Of a stretch of DNA of 64,000 bases, positions 19,750 through 29,258 are shown piece after piece (within the stretch, counting starts at the first letter, position 1; every line of letters begins with the position of its first letter). Position numbers and translations under genes: made by a program. Source of the DNA: Alteribacillus sp. YIM 98480 (GTDB lineage: Bacteria > Bacillota > Bacilli > Bacillales > Marinococcaceae). Under the pieces are notes generated by a model. It was not told the origin of the DNA. It did no database searches and was given only the letters and a program-made list of their open reading frames with translations. The stretch is taken from the NCBI RefSeq assembly GCF_009765375.1, contig NZ_VTOK01000016.1:32003-96002 (forward strand), in the 5' to 3' direction.

Positions 19750-19889
19750 AAATTCACCTAACAATCCTATTATCTTAAATATTCCATTGAGATTGCTAGG
19801 CAGGATTCACTATTAGCCAAATCTATTAACTAAAAAGATTGTTCACCAAAAGAAACCGCTCCATAATATTTTTCTAGGGGAAGTGAAAA

Positions 19890-21245
19890 ATGGTAGATCA
19901 AAAATTTGGGGAACTCAAACGGGTATTATCTTTTAGACATGTTGTGTTTTTTGGTCTTGCTTTTATGGCGCCTCAAACGTTATTTGCCACGTATGGGATT
20001 GCTGCTGTTGAAAGCAAGGGAATGATTGCGACTGGATACGCCCTCGCCCTGCTAGTTATGTTGTTCACAGCATATAGTTATGCACAGCTAGTTAAAGCAT
20101 ACCCATCAGCCGGTGCAGCTTACACATTTACACAAAAAGCGATTAATCCATACTTGGGATTTATCGTTGGGTGGGTTATTTTGCTCGATTACATGCTTAG
20201 TCCAATGATAAGTGCATTACTTTTAGGCATTGCGTTATCTGCGTATTTCCCTGCTATACCAATCTCAGTCTGGATCATCCTTTTTATAACAGTTATCACT
20301 TTCGTAAATATACGCGGGATCAAATTTGCAGCGAATTTTAACACCTATATTTTCTTACTACAATTGTTAATGTTCATTCTCTTCTTTATCTTTTCTATAA
20401 AGTATTTAGTGAATGGTAACGGAGCCGGCACCTTATTTTCTCTTATGCCTTTCTTTGACCAGAATGTTGAACTTTTAGCTGTCATCGCAATCGTACCAAT
20501 TTTGTGTTTCACATTCCTTGGTTTTGATGCCGTTACTGCTTTATCTGAGGAAACAAAAAACCCTACACAATCACTACCTAAGGCGATTTATACCATTCCA
20601 TTAATCGGAGGTACCTTGTACATTGCTGCATCCTATTTTTTACAAATGGTTAGCCCGAACATGGAGGCGATTACACATCCAGATTCAGCTTATTTAGAAA
20701 TTGCTTTTTCAATAGGTGGTATATTTTTAAATTCTGCTTTTGTGGCAACAGCGATTATGGCCGGATTTGCTTCTGCCGTTGCCTCTGGTTCTTCTGCCTC
20801 AAGAATCTTATACGCAATGGGAAGAGAGAATATACTCCCGAAAAAGGTGTTTGGGTATGTTTCACCTAAGTATCATACCCCGGTCTACAACCTTTTAATT
20901 GTAGCCGTTGTAGCTATGTCGGCTCTGTTTATTAATCTAGCTACCGCGACTACTTTTATCACTTTTGGTGCGTTTTTTGCGTTTATTTTTGTAAACCTTT
21001 CCGTCGTCAGCCACTATTTTATCAAGAAAGGTGTACGTACATTTAAAGGAATGATTCAGTATTTGATCATTCCTTTAATGGGGGCAGTCCTTGTTTTTGG
21101 ATTATGGTTAAACCTAGGCTTAAATGCACTTATTTTAGGAGGATCCTGGGTAATTCTTGGATTTCTGTACTTGCTTAATCATACGAAAATATTTAAACAA
21201 CCTCCTCCAGAAATATTTGAAAAAGAAAATGAAATATCAAGATGA
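19890..21245 (+). CDS. APC-superfamily amino acid/amine permease
   Basis: Protein of 451 aa with about 12 membrane helices. The APC hallmarks are LSFRHVVFFGLAFMAPQTLFA at the first broken helix, YPSAGAAYTFTQKAINPYLGFIVGWVILLDY for helix 3, and FLGFDAVTALSEETKNP in the helix 6-7 loop. It would import an amino acid, amine or related amide across the membrane with protons or sodium. GGGGAAGTG precedes the ATG by five bases. It lies 41 bases ahead of the amidohydrolase gene, making a two-gene uptake and hydrolysis operon likely driven by the sigma-54 promoter at 19568. Confidence 0.9.
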   Translation: MVDQKFGELKRVLSFRHVVFFGLAFMAPQTLFATYGIAAVESKGMIATGYALALLVMLFTAYSYAQLVKAYPSAGAAYTFTQKAINPYLGFIVGWVILLDYMLSPMISALLLGIALSAYFPAIPISVWIILFITVITFVNIRGIKFAANFNTYIFLLQLLMFILFFIFSIKYLVNGNGAGTLFSLMPFFDQNVELLAVIAIVPILCFTFLGFDAVTALSEETKNPTQSLPKAIYTIPLIGGTLYIAASYFLQMVSPNMEAITHPDSAYLEIAFSIGGIFLNSAFVATAIMAGFASAVASGSSASRILYAMGRENILPKKVFGYVSPKYHTPVYNLLIVAVVAMSALFINLATATTFITFGAFFAFIFVNLSVVSHYFIKKGVRTFKGMIQYLIIPLMGAVLVFGLWLNLGLNALILGGSWVILGFLYLLNHTKIFKQPPPEIFEKENEISR

Positions 21246-21286
21246 GAAGACTCTTTTAAAAATGCCTAAAAGGAGAGTAGTAGATT

Positions 21287-22903
21287 ATGAGTAATCAAAA
21301 AGCAGACAAAATACTTTCAAGCAATACCGTTTTTACCGGTCTTATGGACAAGCCCCAGCCAGCTTCCATTGCCATTATAGATAACAAAATTGAAGCCATT
21401 GGTTCCGAGGAAGAGATAAAGCAATTTATTGGTCCTGATACAGAAGTTTATCACTACGACAATCAAATAATTATGCCTGGATTTCATGATAATCATCTCC
21501 ACATTATGATGGGTAGTATTTCATTGGATAGCGTAAACCTATTCGAAGCACGTTCAGAAATAGAAGCTGTGGAAATGGTACGTCAATTTGCCGATTCAAA
21601 ACCAGATGAACCGTGGATACTAGGTTATACGTGGGATGCAGGATACTGGGATAACAAACAACTCCCCCACCGTTCTTCCTTAGATAAGGTCATTCCGAAT
21701 CGTCCTGTTATATTGTTTCACGCTGAAGGCCATTACGCATGGGTAAATACCAAGGCCTTAGAAATGATGAATATTGATCGTGATACGGATAACCCGCCAT
21801 TTGGCATTATTGAAAAGGACGAAAATGGAGAACTTACCGGTATCCTATATGAAAAGGCGATGTCATTAGTAACGAAGGAAGCCTATCACTTATCAAAACA
21901 AAAAAAGACGGCCATATTTGAAAACTTTTTACGTCATGCTTCTTCCCTGGGTGTTACTTCAATAAACGATCTATATGGTACGGAATCAATGGAAGTACTC
22001 GATGACTATCAACTTTTCAAAGAATTTGATGATAATGATAAATTAACAGTACGAATTCATTTATGGCCAGCCTTAAACGGTGATATTGAGCGAGCTAAAC
22101 AATTACGTGAAAGGTATGCTTCTGAAAAGCTTATAGTATCAGGGCTTAAACAATTCATAGATGGTGTCATAACTGCACGGACAGCATATTTACTTGAACC
22201 TTACGCGGATGAGCCCCAGGCAGCTGGAGATACATCACACCCGCCAGAAACAATGAAAGAATGGGTCATTAAAGCAGACAAAGAAGGATTTGATATTCGT
22301 TTTCATGCTATCGGCGATGGGGCTATTCGTTTAGCATTGGATTCTTTTGAGAACGCCCAGAAGGAAAATGGGGTGAGAGATTCCAGGCATTCCATCGAAC
22401 ATGTAGAAGTCATTCATCCTGATGACATTAGTCGGTTTAAACAACTAGGGGTAATTGCATCTATGCAGCCTAATCATCTAGCGATGTCTGAAAGAAGTGT
22501 TTACACTTCCCGAATTGGTAAAGAAAGAGAAAAGCTTGCATTTGTTATAAATACGCTCAAAGAGTCAGACGCTATATCTTTTGGTACTGACTTCCCTATT
22601 GATGGGTTAAATCCATTGATACAGATATATAGAGCTATAACTAGAATTGATAGCAGCGGAGTAAGTGTGTGGAATCCTGAGGAAAAAATCACGTTATCTA
22701 ATGCGCTAAAGGCTTATACGAACGGCCCTGCATACAGCACAAACAGAGAGCATGAATTAGGCACATTGGAAGCAGGAAAACTTGCAGATATCGTTGTATT
22801 AGATCGCAATCTTTTTGATGTTCCTACTGACGAAATTTTAGACACTAAGGTAAAACTTACAATGATTAATGGGGATATTGTGTACAATAGTGATATTACT
22901 TAG
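21287..22903 (+). CDS. YtcJ-type amidohydrolase
   Basis: Protein of 538 aa, normal length for the YtcJ/NfdA (amidohydro_3) group of metal-dependent hydrolases acting on N-substituted amides. Metal and substrate motifs in order are PGFHDNHLHIM (HxxxH form of the first metal site), FHAEGHYAWVNTKAL, KQFIDGV (the likely bridging Lys), IRFHAIGDGAI, RHSIEHVEVIHP and GTDFPIDGLNP with the catalytic Asp. No signal peptide, so it is cytoplasmic. AGGAGAG lies nine bases before the ATG. Together with the permease it would take up and hydrolyse a small amide; the substrate cannot be read from sequence. Confidence 0.92.
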   Translation: MSNQKADKILSSNTVFTGLMDKPQPASIAIIDNKIEAIGSEEEIKQFIGPDTEVYHYDNQIIMPGFHDNHLHIMMGSISLDSVNLFEARSEIEAVEMVRQFADSKPDEPWILGYTWDAGYWDNKQLPHRSSLDKVIPNRPVILFHAEGHYAWVNTKALEMMNIDRDTDNPPFGIIEKDENGELTGILYEKAMSLVTKEAYHLSKQKKTAIFENFLRHASSLGVTSINDLYGTESMEVLDDYQLFKEFDDNDKLTVRIHLWPALNGDIERAKQLRERYASEKLIVSGLKQFIDGVITARTAYLLEPYADEPQAAGDTSHPPETMKEWVIKADKEGFDIRFHAIGDGAIRLALDSFENAQKENGVRDSRHSIEHVEVIHPDDISRFKQLGVIASMQPNHLAMSERSVYTSRIGKEREKLAFVINTLKESDAISFGTDFPIDGLNPLIQIYRAITRIDSSGVSVWNPEEKITLSNALKAYTNGPAYSTNREHELGTLEAGKLADIVVLDRNLFDVPTDEILDTKVKLTMINGDIVYNSDIT

Positions 22904-22955
22904 TATACACGTAAAACATCTTCTAAAAATGAATAAAACAAAGTACGAAGTTATT

Positions 22956-23090
22956 GGATCACAAATTAATATGACCAAAATCATTCATTTGTTTCAAAGG
23001 ATGGAGATAATCTAATTGAATTATTAGCTCCGAAAAACAAGGTGAGAAAATTCTAAGCTTCTCGAAAGAATTCAAAGAACAATTGTAGAA
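22956..23090 (+). pseudogene. Class I SAM methyltransferase N-terminal remnant
   Basis: YDQNHSFVSKDGDNLIELLA, then PKNK, is the typical opening of a family of SAM-dependent methyltransferases (usually YDxKHSFVxKYGEDLIELL). It has stops on both sides and lacks the glycine-rich cofactor loop. Confidence 0.55.
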
Positions 23091-23142
23091 TTATCCTTGA
23101 ATCTGTTTAGTTCATAAAAACATCTAATTTTTATTCTATTAA

Positions 23143-23177
23143 TGAGAGAGACCATTTTATTGGCCTCTCTTTTTTTA
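23143..23177 (+). terminator. Rho-independent terminator
   Basis: AGAGAGACCA / TGGCCTCTCT hairpin with one mismatch followed by a run of T. It probably ends the permease/amidohydrolase transcript together with the methyltransferase scrap. Confidence 0.75.
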
Positions 23178-23401
23178 GTATTTCCACTCGCTTCAAGGCA
23201 GCTCGTGTGAACAAAATGAACGAAACTTTCTTTTGTTACTCATCTTTTTCTTATTTTATTAAACTTACCGTCTTTGATTTGTTTTGTTAATATTCAAAAA
23301 GATGATAAAGGAGAGCATATAAGTTAAGAGAGAGAGTCATTTTTGTAAGGGCTTTCTCTCATTATCGAAAATACTTCATTGGAAGAAAGGAGAAAAATAA
23401 T

Positions 23402-24733
23402 ATGACAAGCTTGATAGGTTTTATCACTATCATAACTATTGTAACGTTACTCATTACGAAAAAAGTAAATCCTATTGTCGGTCTTGTGATCATACCCTTA
23501 GCAGGAGCATTATTATTAGGAACAGGTATTGACGATTTAGCCACATATTTTAACGACGGTATTGACTCAGTCATGTCTGTTGTCATTATGTTTATTTTTG
23601 CGATTTTGTTTTTTGGGATAATGCAAGATGTGGGGCTCTTTGATCCTATCATAAATAAAATGGTTGAGATTTCTCGTGGAAATGTGGTAGCGGTTGCAGT
23701 CAGTACCATTATTATTGCGATCGTTGCAGGTCTCGATGGTTCCGGTGCCTCCACGTTTTTAATTACGATTCCTGCATTACTGCCGCTTTATAATCGTTTA
23801 AATATGAGTCCCTATTTGCTTATGCTGCTGGTGGTTTTAAGCATTGGTGTCATGAATTTACTTCCATGGGCCGGCCCGATTGGCAGAGCAGCTTCTGTGT
23901 TAAATATGGATCCTGTTGCTTTATGGCAGCCGCTCATCCCTCTTCAACTCATTGAAATTGTTTTATTACTCTTCATTGGTGTATTTTTTGGGATAAGGGA
24001 GAAACGCCGGATTGCAAAAATATATGGCACCCCTTCTGTACAAGCAGAAGTAGCAGCAACCGTAGAGAGTGCTGTTGAGGAGAATGGAGATAAAGATGAA
24101 CAAAATGAACTGAAAAGGCCAAAACTACTCTGGCTAAACATTATTTTAACTGTTGCAGTGATTGGTACATTAATGAGCGGAGCACTTCCATCAGGTTTTG
24201 TGTTTATGATCGGGTTAGCGATTGCTCTTCCTGTAAACTATCGACATGTCGACAAACAGATTGAACGAATTAAAGCACACGCCCCAAATGCTCTAATGAT
24301 GGCAGGGATCATTTTAGCTGCAGGTTCATTTCTAGGCATATTAGAAGGAACAGGTATGTTAGACGAAATGGCAGCAAGTCTAATCTATATCCTTCCGGGT
24401 GTCGTTCTTCCTTACTTGCACTTGATCATTGGCTTTTTTGGCGTTCCTTTTGATCTGATTTTAAGTACGGATGCTTATTATTTTGCTCTCGTTCCGATTG
24501 TTGAACAAATCGTATCAAACTATGGCGTTCCTTCAACGACCATTATCTATGCGCTTGTAGTAGGAAACATCATTGGAACGATGGTTAGTCCGTTTGCTCC
24601 TGCATTATGGCTGGGTCTTGGTTTAGCCAAACTAGAAATGGGAGGCCACCTTCGTTACTCTTTCTTCTGGGTATGGGGATTTAGTATTTTGTTGTTAGTC
24701 GTCGCTTGGGTAATGGGGATTATAAGTCTATAG
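23402..24733 (+). CDS. CitMHS family citrate:cation transporter
   Basis: Protein of 443 aa with about 12 membrane helices and the CitMHS pattern: VNPIVGLVIIPLAGALLLGTG near the start, a conserved AGLDGSGASTFLITIPALLPLY loop, MNLLPWAGPIGRAA, and FGVPFDLILSTDAYYFALVP with GNIIGTMVSPFAPALWLGLGLA toward the end. The family moves divalent-metal-citrate complexes with protons (CitM prefers magnesium, CitH calcium). AAAGGAG precedes the ATG. It faces the CitT/CitS-type pair across a shared terminator, the usual arrangement for a citrate-induced transporter. The metal preference cannot be decided here. Confidence 0.9.
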   Translation: MTSLIGFITIITIVTLLITKKVNPIVGLVIIPLAGALLLGTGIDDLATYFNDGIDSVMSVVIMFIFAILFFGIMQDVGLFDPIINKMVEISRGNVVAVAVSTIIIAIVAGLDGSGASTFLITIPALLPLYNRLNMSPYLLMLLVVLSIGVMNLLPWAGPIGRAASVLNMDPVALWQPLIPLQLIEIVLLLFIGVFFGIREKRRIAKIYGTPSVQAEVAATVESAVEENGDKDEQNELKRPKLLWLNIILTVAVIGTLMSGALPSGFVFMIGLAIALPVNYRHVDKQIERIKAHAPNALMMAGIILAAGSFLGILEGTGMLDEMAASLIYILPGVVLPYLHLIIGFFGVPFDLILSTDAYYFALVPIVEQIVSNYGVPSTTIIYALVVGNIIGTMVSPFAPALWLGLGLAKLEMGGHLRYSFFWVWGFSILLLVVAWVMGIISL

Positions 24734-24741
24734 TACAGCCC

Positions 24742-24779
24742 AAAAACGGGTCCGCCTCTCTAGGTGCGACCCGTTTTTT
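24742..24779. terminator. Bidirectional terminator
   Basis: AAAAACGGGT and ACCCGTTTTT-type arms with one internal mismatch give a strong hairpin with A and T runs on either side, serving both the citrate transporter and the convergent response regulator. Confidence 0.9.
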
Positions 24780-24783
24780 ATAT

Positions 24784-25485
24784 TTATTGAAGGTGCTGCT
24801 TCTTAAAATATAACCGCTGCGGCCGCCCTAAATCTCCGTAATTGGAATAAGACTCTGCATATTGTATCGTAGTGAGATATTCTAAATACCTTCTCGCTGT
24901 AGGTCGACTGACTCCGATATGTTTCGCTGCATCCATCGCAGAAATGCCTTTTTCCTTATTCTGATCGAAAAAATCTTTCACGATATTCAGCGTCACTTGA
25001 TCGATGCCTTTAGGCAGCTCGGCTGCGCTTGCTTGACTAACCGTTTGTTTCATAACCAAATCAATAGCATCTTGATCCAGTTCTTTATGTTTTTCGAAAA
25101 AAGATCGCTGCTCCGCGTAATGGTGCAGTGTTTTTTTAAACCTTGTAAAATCAATCGGCTTTAATATATAATCAAAAACCCCGCTTCTCATTGATTCTTC
25201 AACAGTAGACACTTCTTTTGCAGCTGTTATCATCATAATATCAATGTGTTTATATTGATTACGTATTTCCCAAAGCAAGTCGAGGCCTGTGACATCAGGA
25301 ATATAGACATCAAGCAATATTAAATCAGGCAGTTGATCGGTGTGTTTTAAAAAATGAATCGAATCTTCACGTGACATGGACTTTTTTACAACATCAAACC
25401 TTTCAACGTTATTAACAGCGTCTTCAAGTACATTGGCAACGCGAAAGTCATCCTCGATGATCATGACTTTGAACTTTGCATCCAT
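24784..25485 (-). CDS. CitT/DcuR-type response regulator
   Basis: Protein of 233 aa. The receiver domain shows IIEDD near the start, the phosphoacceptor Asp in LILLDVYIPDVTG, the conserved Thr/Ala at MMITAAKE and Lys in YILKPIDF. A C-terminal winged helix-turn-helix (GISAMDAAKHIGVSRPTARRYLEYL) is the form found in CitT, DctR and DcuR. The start at 25485 is preferred because GGAGGGG lies 7 bases upstream; longer frames would overlap the kinase gene without a ribosome site. It follows the kinase by 17 bases and presumably activates the facing citrate transporter. Confidence 0.92.
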   Translation of the reverse strand: MDAKFKVMIIEDDFRVANVLEDAVNNVERFDVVKKSMSREDSIHFLKHTDQLPDLILLDVYIPDVTGLDLLWEIRNQYKHIDIMMITAAKEVSTVEESMRSGVFDYILKPIDFTRFKKTLHHYAEQRSFFEKHKELDQDAIDLVMKQTVSQASAAELPKGIDQVTLNIVKDFFDQNKEKGISAMDAAKHIGVSRPTARRYLEYLTTIQYAESYSNYGDLGRPQRLYFKKQHLQ

Positions 25486-25502
25486 ACCTACCCCTCCAAC
25501 CA

Positions 25503-27110
25503 TTATCTTTTCGGTAAAGTCAGTACAAAACATGCTCCTTCTAGTTCTCCTTGTTCTATGTAAATGCTGCCTCCGATGTCATGAACCGCTTGTTTCGACA
25601 ATGCCAATCCAACGCCTCGGTTTTCTCCGGTCTTTGTGGTGAACCCTTTTTCGAAAATAGTATCATCTATAGGAGCGGGGATGCCTGGTCCGTTATCTTC
25701 TACTTCAAAAATAATATCTTCACCGATATCTGTAAAATGAATATCCACCTGTCCTTCGCCGGCCGAATGCTCATGTTTTACCGCCTCAAAGGCGTTTTCA
25801 ATCAAATTACCCAAGACCGTAAATAAAACATTTTTTTGCTTTGGAGAAAGGGATGTCGTTAGATGGCTGTCTGGGTCAATGTGCATGGAAACTTTTAATT
25901 CATTAGCTTGATTAAATTTCCCTAAAAGCAGCCCTGCAATCATAGGATCAGACACATGTTTAATCAAAAAATGAATTCTTTGCTGCTGCACATTCGTTTC
26001 CTCTTGAATATATTCAATCGCTTTTTTCACTTGATTCATCTGCAGTAATCCAGAAATCGTTAAAAGTTTATTAGAAAATTCATGGGTTTGTGCTCGGAGT
26101 GTGTCCGTGTATTGTTTTGTTCTTGATAGCTCTTCGGTTAAATATTCTATCTCACTTTTATTATGAAAAGATGCTACCGCCCCAAAAGGCTTTTGGTCCT
26201 GAAATATGGGCACGACATTTAAGACTATTGTTGATTGTTCCATCGCTATTTCATTATTAAATGTACTTTTCCCATCGGATAAAACATTTTTCAGCATTTG
26301 TTCAGGGAGAAGCTTTTTAATATAAAACTCATCGGGATAATCATCGTTTTTTCCATTTGTTAAGATGTCTTTGGCTGCTTTATTGACTAGCGTAGCATGC
26401 CCCTGTTGATCCATCGCTATAATACCTTCATAAGTAGACTGTAAAATGGTTTCTTTCTGCAAGAAAAGCTGGGCAATTTCTGAAGGTTCTAAACCAAACA
26501 GGATCCGTTTGATATGGTAAGCTATAACGACAGCCCCGATAAAACCTAAAGCGGTAAGCCCGGCGAGCACATACCAAAGTTCTTTACTGTATTGCGCAAT
26601 AATTTGATTCACATTTTCCATGAGAAAGCCAACAGACACCACACCGATAATTTCCCCGTCCTCCGAATATATAGGAGTTTTTCCTCGAATAGATAGGCCT
26701 AGCGACCCTTCCTCACTGGAAACATAAGCTTCTCCATGTTGCAACGCTCTCTCGTTATCTGAACCAATCATTTGTTCACCAATCCTCTCCGGATTTGGAT
26801 GGGAATAGCGGATTTCGTCTGTATTCCCTACTACCACGAATTCCGCACCCGTTTCATCACGGATCGATGTAACCAATGGTTGAATGATCGAAGCAGGGTC
26901 CTCTTCCTCAAAAGCCTGAACAATTTCCGGCATGTTGGCCACCGTTTTTGATACATTTAACGCGTTTTGTCCGACTTGTCTTTCCAACGCATCCGAGAAA
27001 AAAGAATAAACAAAAACACCCATAATACAAAAAACAACGGTAATTAATAATCCAATTAAAAGGATCATTTTATGAGCTAAGCGTAGTTGAAATGGTCGGT
27101 TTTCACCCAT
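25503..27110 (-). CDS. CitS/DcuS-type sensor histidine kinase
   Basis: Protein of 535 aa. There is a membrane helix at about 14-34, an extracellular Cache-type sensor (about 35-175) and a second helix near 178-198. A PAS domain follows (about 215-320), then the DHp helix RAQTHEFSNKLLTISGLLQM with the phosphorylated His, and the ATPase domain with ENAFEAVKHE (N box), EDNGPGIP (G1) and FTTKTGENRGVGLALSK (G2). This is the CitA/DcuS architecture, in which the outer domain binds citrate or C4-dicarboxylates. GGAAGAGG precedes the ATG. The operon with the response regulator is clear. Part of its 5' end occurs again, degenerate, at 35355-35440. Confidence 0.93.
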   Translation of the reverse strand: MGENRPFQLRLAHKMILLIGLLITVVFCIMGVFVYSFFSDALERQVGQNALNVSKTVANMPEIVQAFEEEDPASIIQPLVTSIRDETGAEFVVVGNTDEIRYSHPNPERIGEQMIGSDNERALQHGEAYVSSEEGSLGLSIRGKTPIYSEDGEIIGVVSVGFLMENVNQIIAQYSKELWYVLAGLTALGFIGAVVIAYHIKRILFGLEPSEIAQLFLQKETILQSTYEGIIAMDQQGHATLVNKAAKDILTNGKNDDYPDEFYIKKLLPEQMLKNVLSDGKSTFNNEIAMEQSTIVLNVVPIFQDQKPFGAVASFHNKSEIEYLTEELSRTKQYTDTLRAQTHEFSNKLLTISGLLQMNQVKKAIEYIQEETNVQQQRIHFLIKHVSDPMIAGLLLGKFNQANELKVSMHIDPDSHLTTSLSPKQKNVLFTVLGNLIENAFEAVKHEHSAGEGQVDIHFTDIGEDIIFEVEDNGPGIPAPIDDTIFEKGFTTKTGENRGVGLALSKQAVHDIGGSIYIEQGELEGACFVLTLPKR

Positions 27111-27947
27111 ACGTTCCTCTTCCTTACTTGATTTGGCTCTTTACATTTTAACAAACTTTTGGCGGGATTCCCTTTCAAATATTTAAAATTGCCATCGGTG
27201 AAGTCCCAGTAACCACAACCTGCTCCAGGCTGTGTTTGAACTAGTGACACTTAGCTGAAAAGATTCAATAAAGTGATATAGACTTTGTTCAAATAATGCT
27301 GTGGAGAATGAATATGACCAGACCGAGCAAGAAGAAGCTTTACGAATGGATTTAAAGAAAAACGTCAAGCAGTATGTTTCAGAAAAACCAGGACGGAAAT
27401 AAAAAATTACGAGCTGACGTCTTTTCCCTTTGATAGATGGGTCTCCAACACCAAAAGAGCGGGTCCTTTAAAGAAAAAGACAAGGACGCTCCATTGCATT
27501 CAACCATCCATTTACTGTCAGCGGGGCAAGAATTTTAACTACCCACATTTACGAAAAGTATCTAAATCTGCCTAGTAAGAAGCAAGGTACTTCTCTGTTC
27601 CAGTAGAAAATGTAGAATATAATGTAAAACGGAGTCTAGAAGAGCGGCATACTCTTTTAGACTCCGTTTGTTGTTTATATATAGAATGAATTATAATTTA
27701 TTCTAAAGAGCTGTAAAATTTCTTACGTTTCTTGAGCTCGGATCGAACCTATTAACGGCAATTGGTTTAAGTGGCATCCCCTCCCACAATTACATCAGTA
27801 ATTTCCTGTGTCTTATCAAACCTCCAAGTCAATTACCGAATCATGACATCATCCAAAAATAGGTTGTTCTGGACCAATGTTTAAGAAGGTATAAAAAGAA
27901 CCTTAACTGAGTTTCCAAAATTCAGGTTATCATATATAAATATTTGA
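27111..27947. other. Intergenic with coding scraps and one hairpin
   Basis: No intact gene. A plus-strand stretch at 27298-27402 reads NEYDQTEQEEALRMDLKKNV, then KQYVSEKPGRK and a stop, resembling the charged end of an unidentified protein. A TCGGATCGAACC motif near 27738 recalls a tRNA T-arm but lacks the rest. Confidence 0.4.
27627..27669. terminator. Hairpin terminator between remnants
   Basis: AAACGGAGTCTAGAAGAG and CTCTTTTAGACTCCGTTT pair almost completely around a short loop; A and T runs on both sides would allow action in both directions. Confidence 0.75.
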
Positions 27948-29258
27948 CTATAGTTTAATTGCAACAGAAACCAGCTTTGTTTCCAGATAATCATCTAAGC
28001 CAAAATATCCACCTTCCCGTCCTAAGCCGCTTTCTTTTACCCCTCCAAAGGGGCCTTGTACAGCGAAAGGAGCTGGGTCATTCACCCCTACCATTCCGTA
28101 TTCTAATTTTTCAGAAACCCGATGTGTCCGGGATACATCGTTTGTGTAAAAATAAGAGGCAAGGCCAAATTCAATATCATTTGCCTTCTTAATGACTTCT
28201 TCCTCTGAATGAAAACGGACCAAAGGGGCAACTGGGCCAAATGTTTCTTCAAAACATACTTTCATATCTTCCTTTACATCCACTAATAACGTTGGTGAAT
28301 AAAAGTATCCGTTCTCTAATTCGCCATCTGTTAGCCTATGCCCGCCGTAAAGCACTTGTGCACCCTTTTCTACAGCATCTGTGACTTGATATTGAACTTT
28401 CTCTATTCCACTTTCGTTAGTCATAGACCCGATTTGGTTAGATTCATCAAGTCCATTTCCAACTTTCAACTGGGCAATTTTCTCCTGAAAACGTTTGGTA
28501 AAATCATCATAGATGTCATCGTGAACATAAATTCGATTTGCACAGACACACTGTTGGCCTGTAGATGCAAATTTACTGTTGATCATGCCATCCACTGCCA
28601 AATCAATGTCAGCATCCTCAAATACGATAAAGGGAGCATGTCCGCCAAGTTCCATCGAAACTTTCTTTACTGTATCTGCCGATTGACGTATTAAAATTTT
28701 TCCAACTTCTGTAGATCCAGTAAACGAAATTTTTCGGATAGCTTTGCTTTTCATAAGTGGTTCGGCAATTTCACCTGATTTTCCAATTACTAAATTAACT
28801 ACACCTTCCGGCAATCCAACTTCATTAAATATTTTAAATAATTCTACACAAGATAATGGTGCTTCAGATGATGGTTTGATAATTACGGTACAACCTACAG
28901 CTAGTGCAGGACTAAGCTTACGTGCCGCCATCGATAATGGAAAATTCCAAGGTGTTATCGCTGCAACAACCCCAACAGGTTGACGGATCACTGACATACG
29001 TTTATTAGCAGCAGAAGCTGGAATCGTATCTCCATACACCCTGCGTGCTTCTTCGGCATACCACTTAAAAAAAGCAATCGTACTGTTTACTTCATAACGA
29101 GCATTATGAATGGATTTCCCCATTCCCTTTGTGATGGTTTGGGCAAGGTATTCTTTCTTTTCTGTAAGCTTGTTGACAACACGCATGTGAGCAGCACAGA
29201 CTTTTCCCTCTTCGGAAACCGTTGTGTCATGTACCTTTTTCCTTAACTTATATTCCAA
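27948..29258 (-). CDS. Succinate-semialdehyde-type aldehyde dehydrogenase, N-terminally truncated
   Basis: Protein of at most 436 aa; relatives such as GabD have about 480. It begins inside the N-terminal helix region, so roughly 45 residues are missing. The catalytic machinery is present: ITPWNFPLSMAARK, KPSSEAPLS, SFTGSTEVGK, the general base Glu in MELGGHAPF, the catalytic Cys in STGQQCVCANRI, and EETFGPVAPL. The only start near the beginning is TTG at 29258, which overlaps the end of the tctB gene by 11 bases and has no ribosome site. It may be translated by coupling, or be a dead gene created by a deletion. The motifs fit the SSADH/GabD branch oxidising short aldehyde acids. Confidence 0.75.
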   Translation of the reverse strand: MEYKLRKKVHDTTVSEEGKVCAAHMRVVNKLTEKKEYLAQTITKGMGKSIHNARYEVNSTIAFFKWYAEEARRVYGDTIPASAANKRMSVIRQPVGVVAAITPWNFPLSMAARKLSPALAVGCTVIIKPSSEAPLSCVELFKIFNEVGLPEGVVNLVIGKSGEIAEPLMKSKAIRKISFTGSTEVGKILIRQSADTVKKVSMELGGHAPFIVFEDADIDLAVDGMINSKFASTGQQCVCANRIYVHDDIYDDFTKRFQEKIAQLKVGNGLDESNQIGSMTNESGIEKVQYQVTDAVEKGAQVLYGGHRLTDGELENGYFYSPTLLVDVKEDMKVCFEETFGPVAPLVRFHSEEEVIKKANDIEFGLASYFYTNDVSRTHRVSEKLEYGMVGVNDPAPFAVQGPFGGVKESGLGREGGYFGLDDYLETKLVSVAIKL

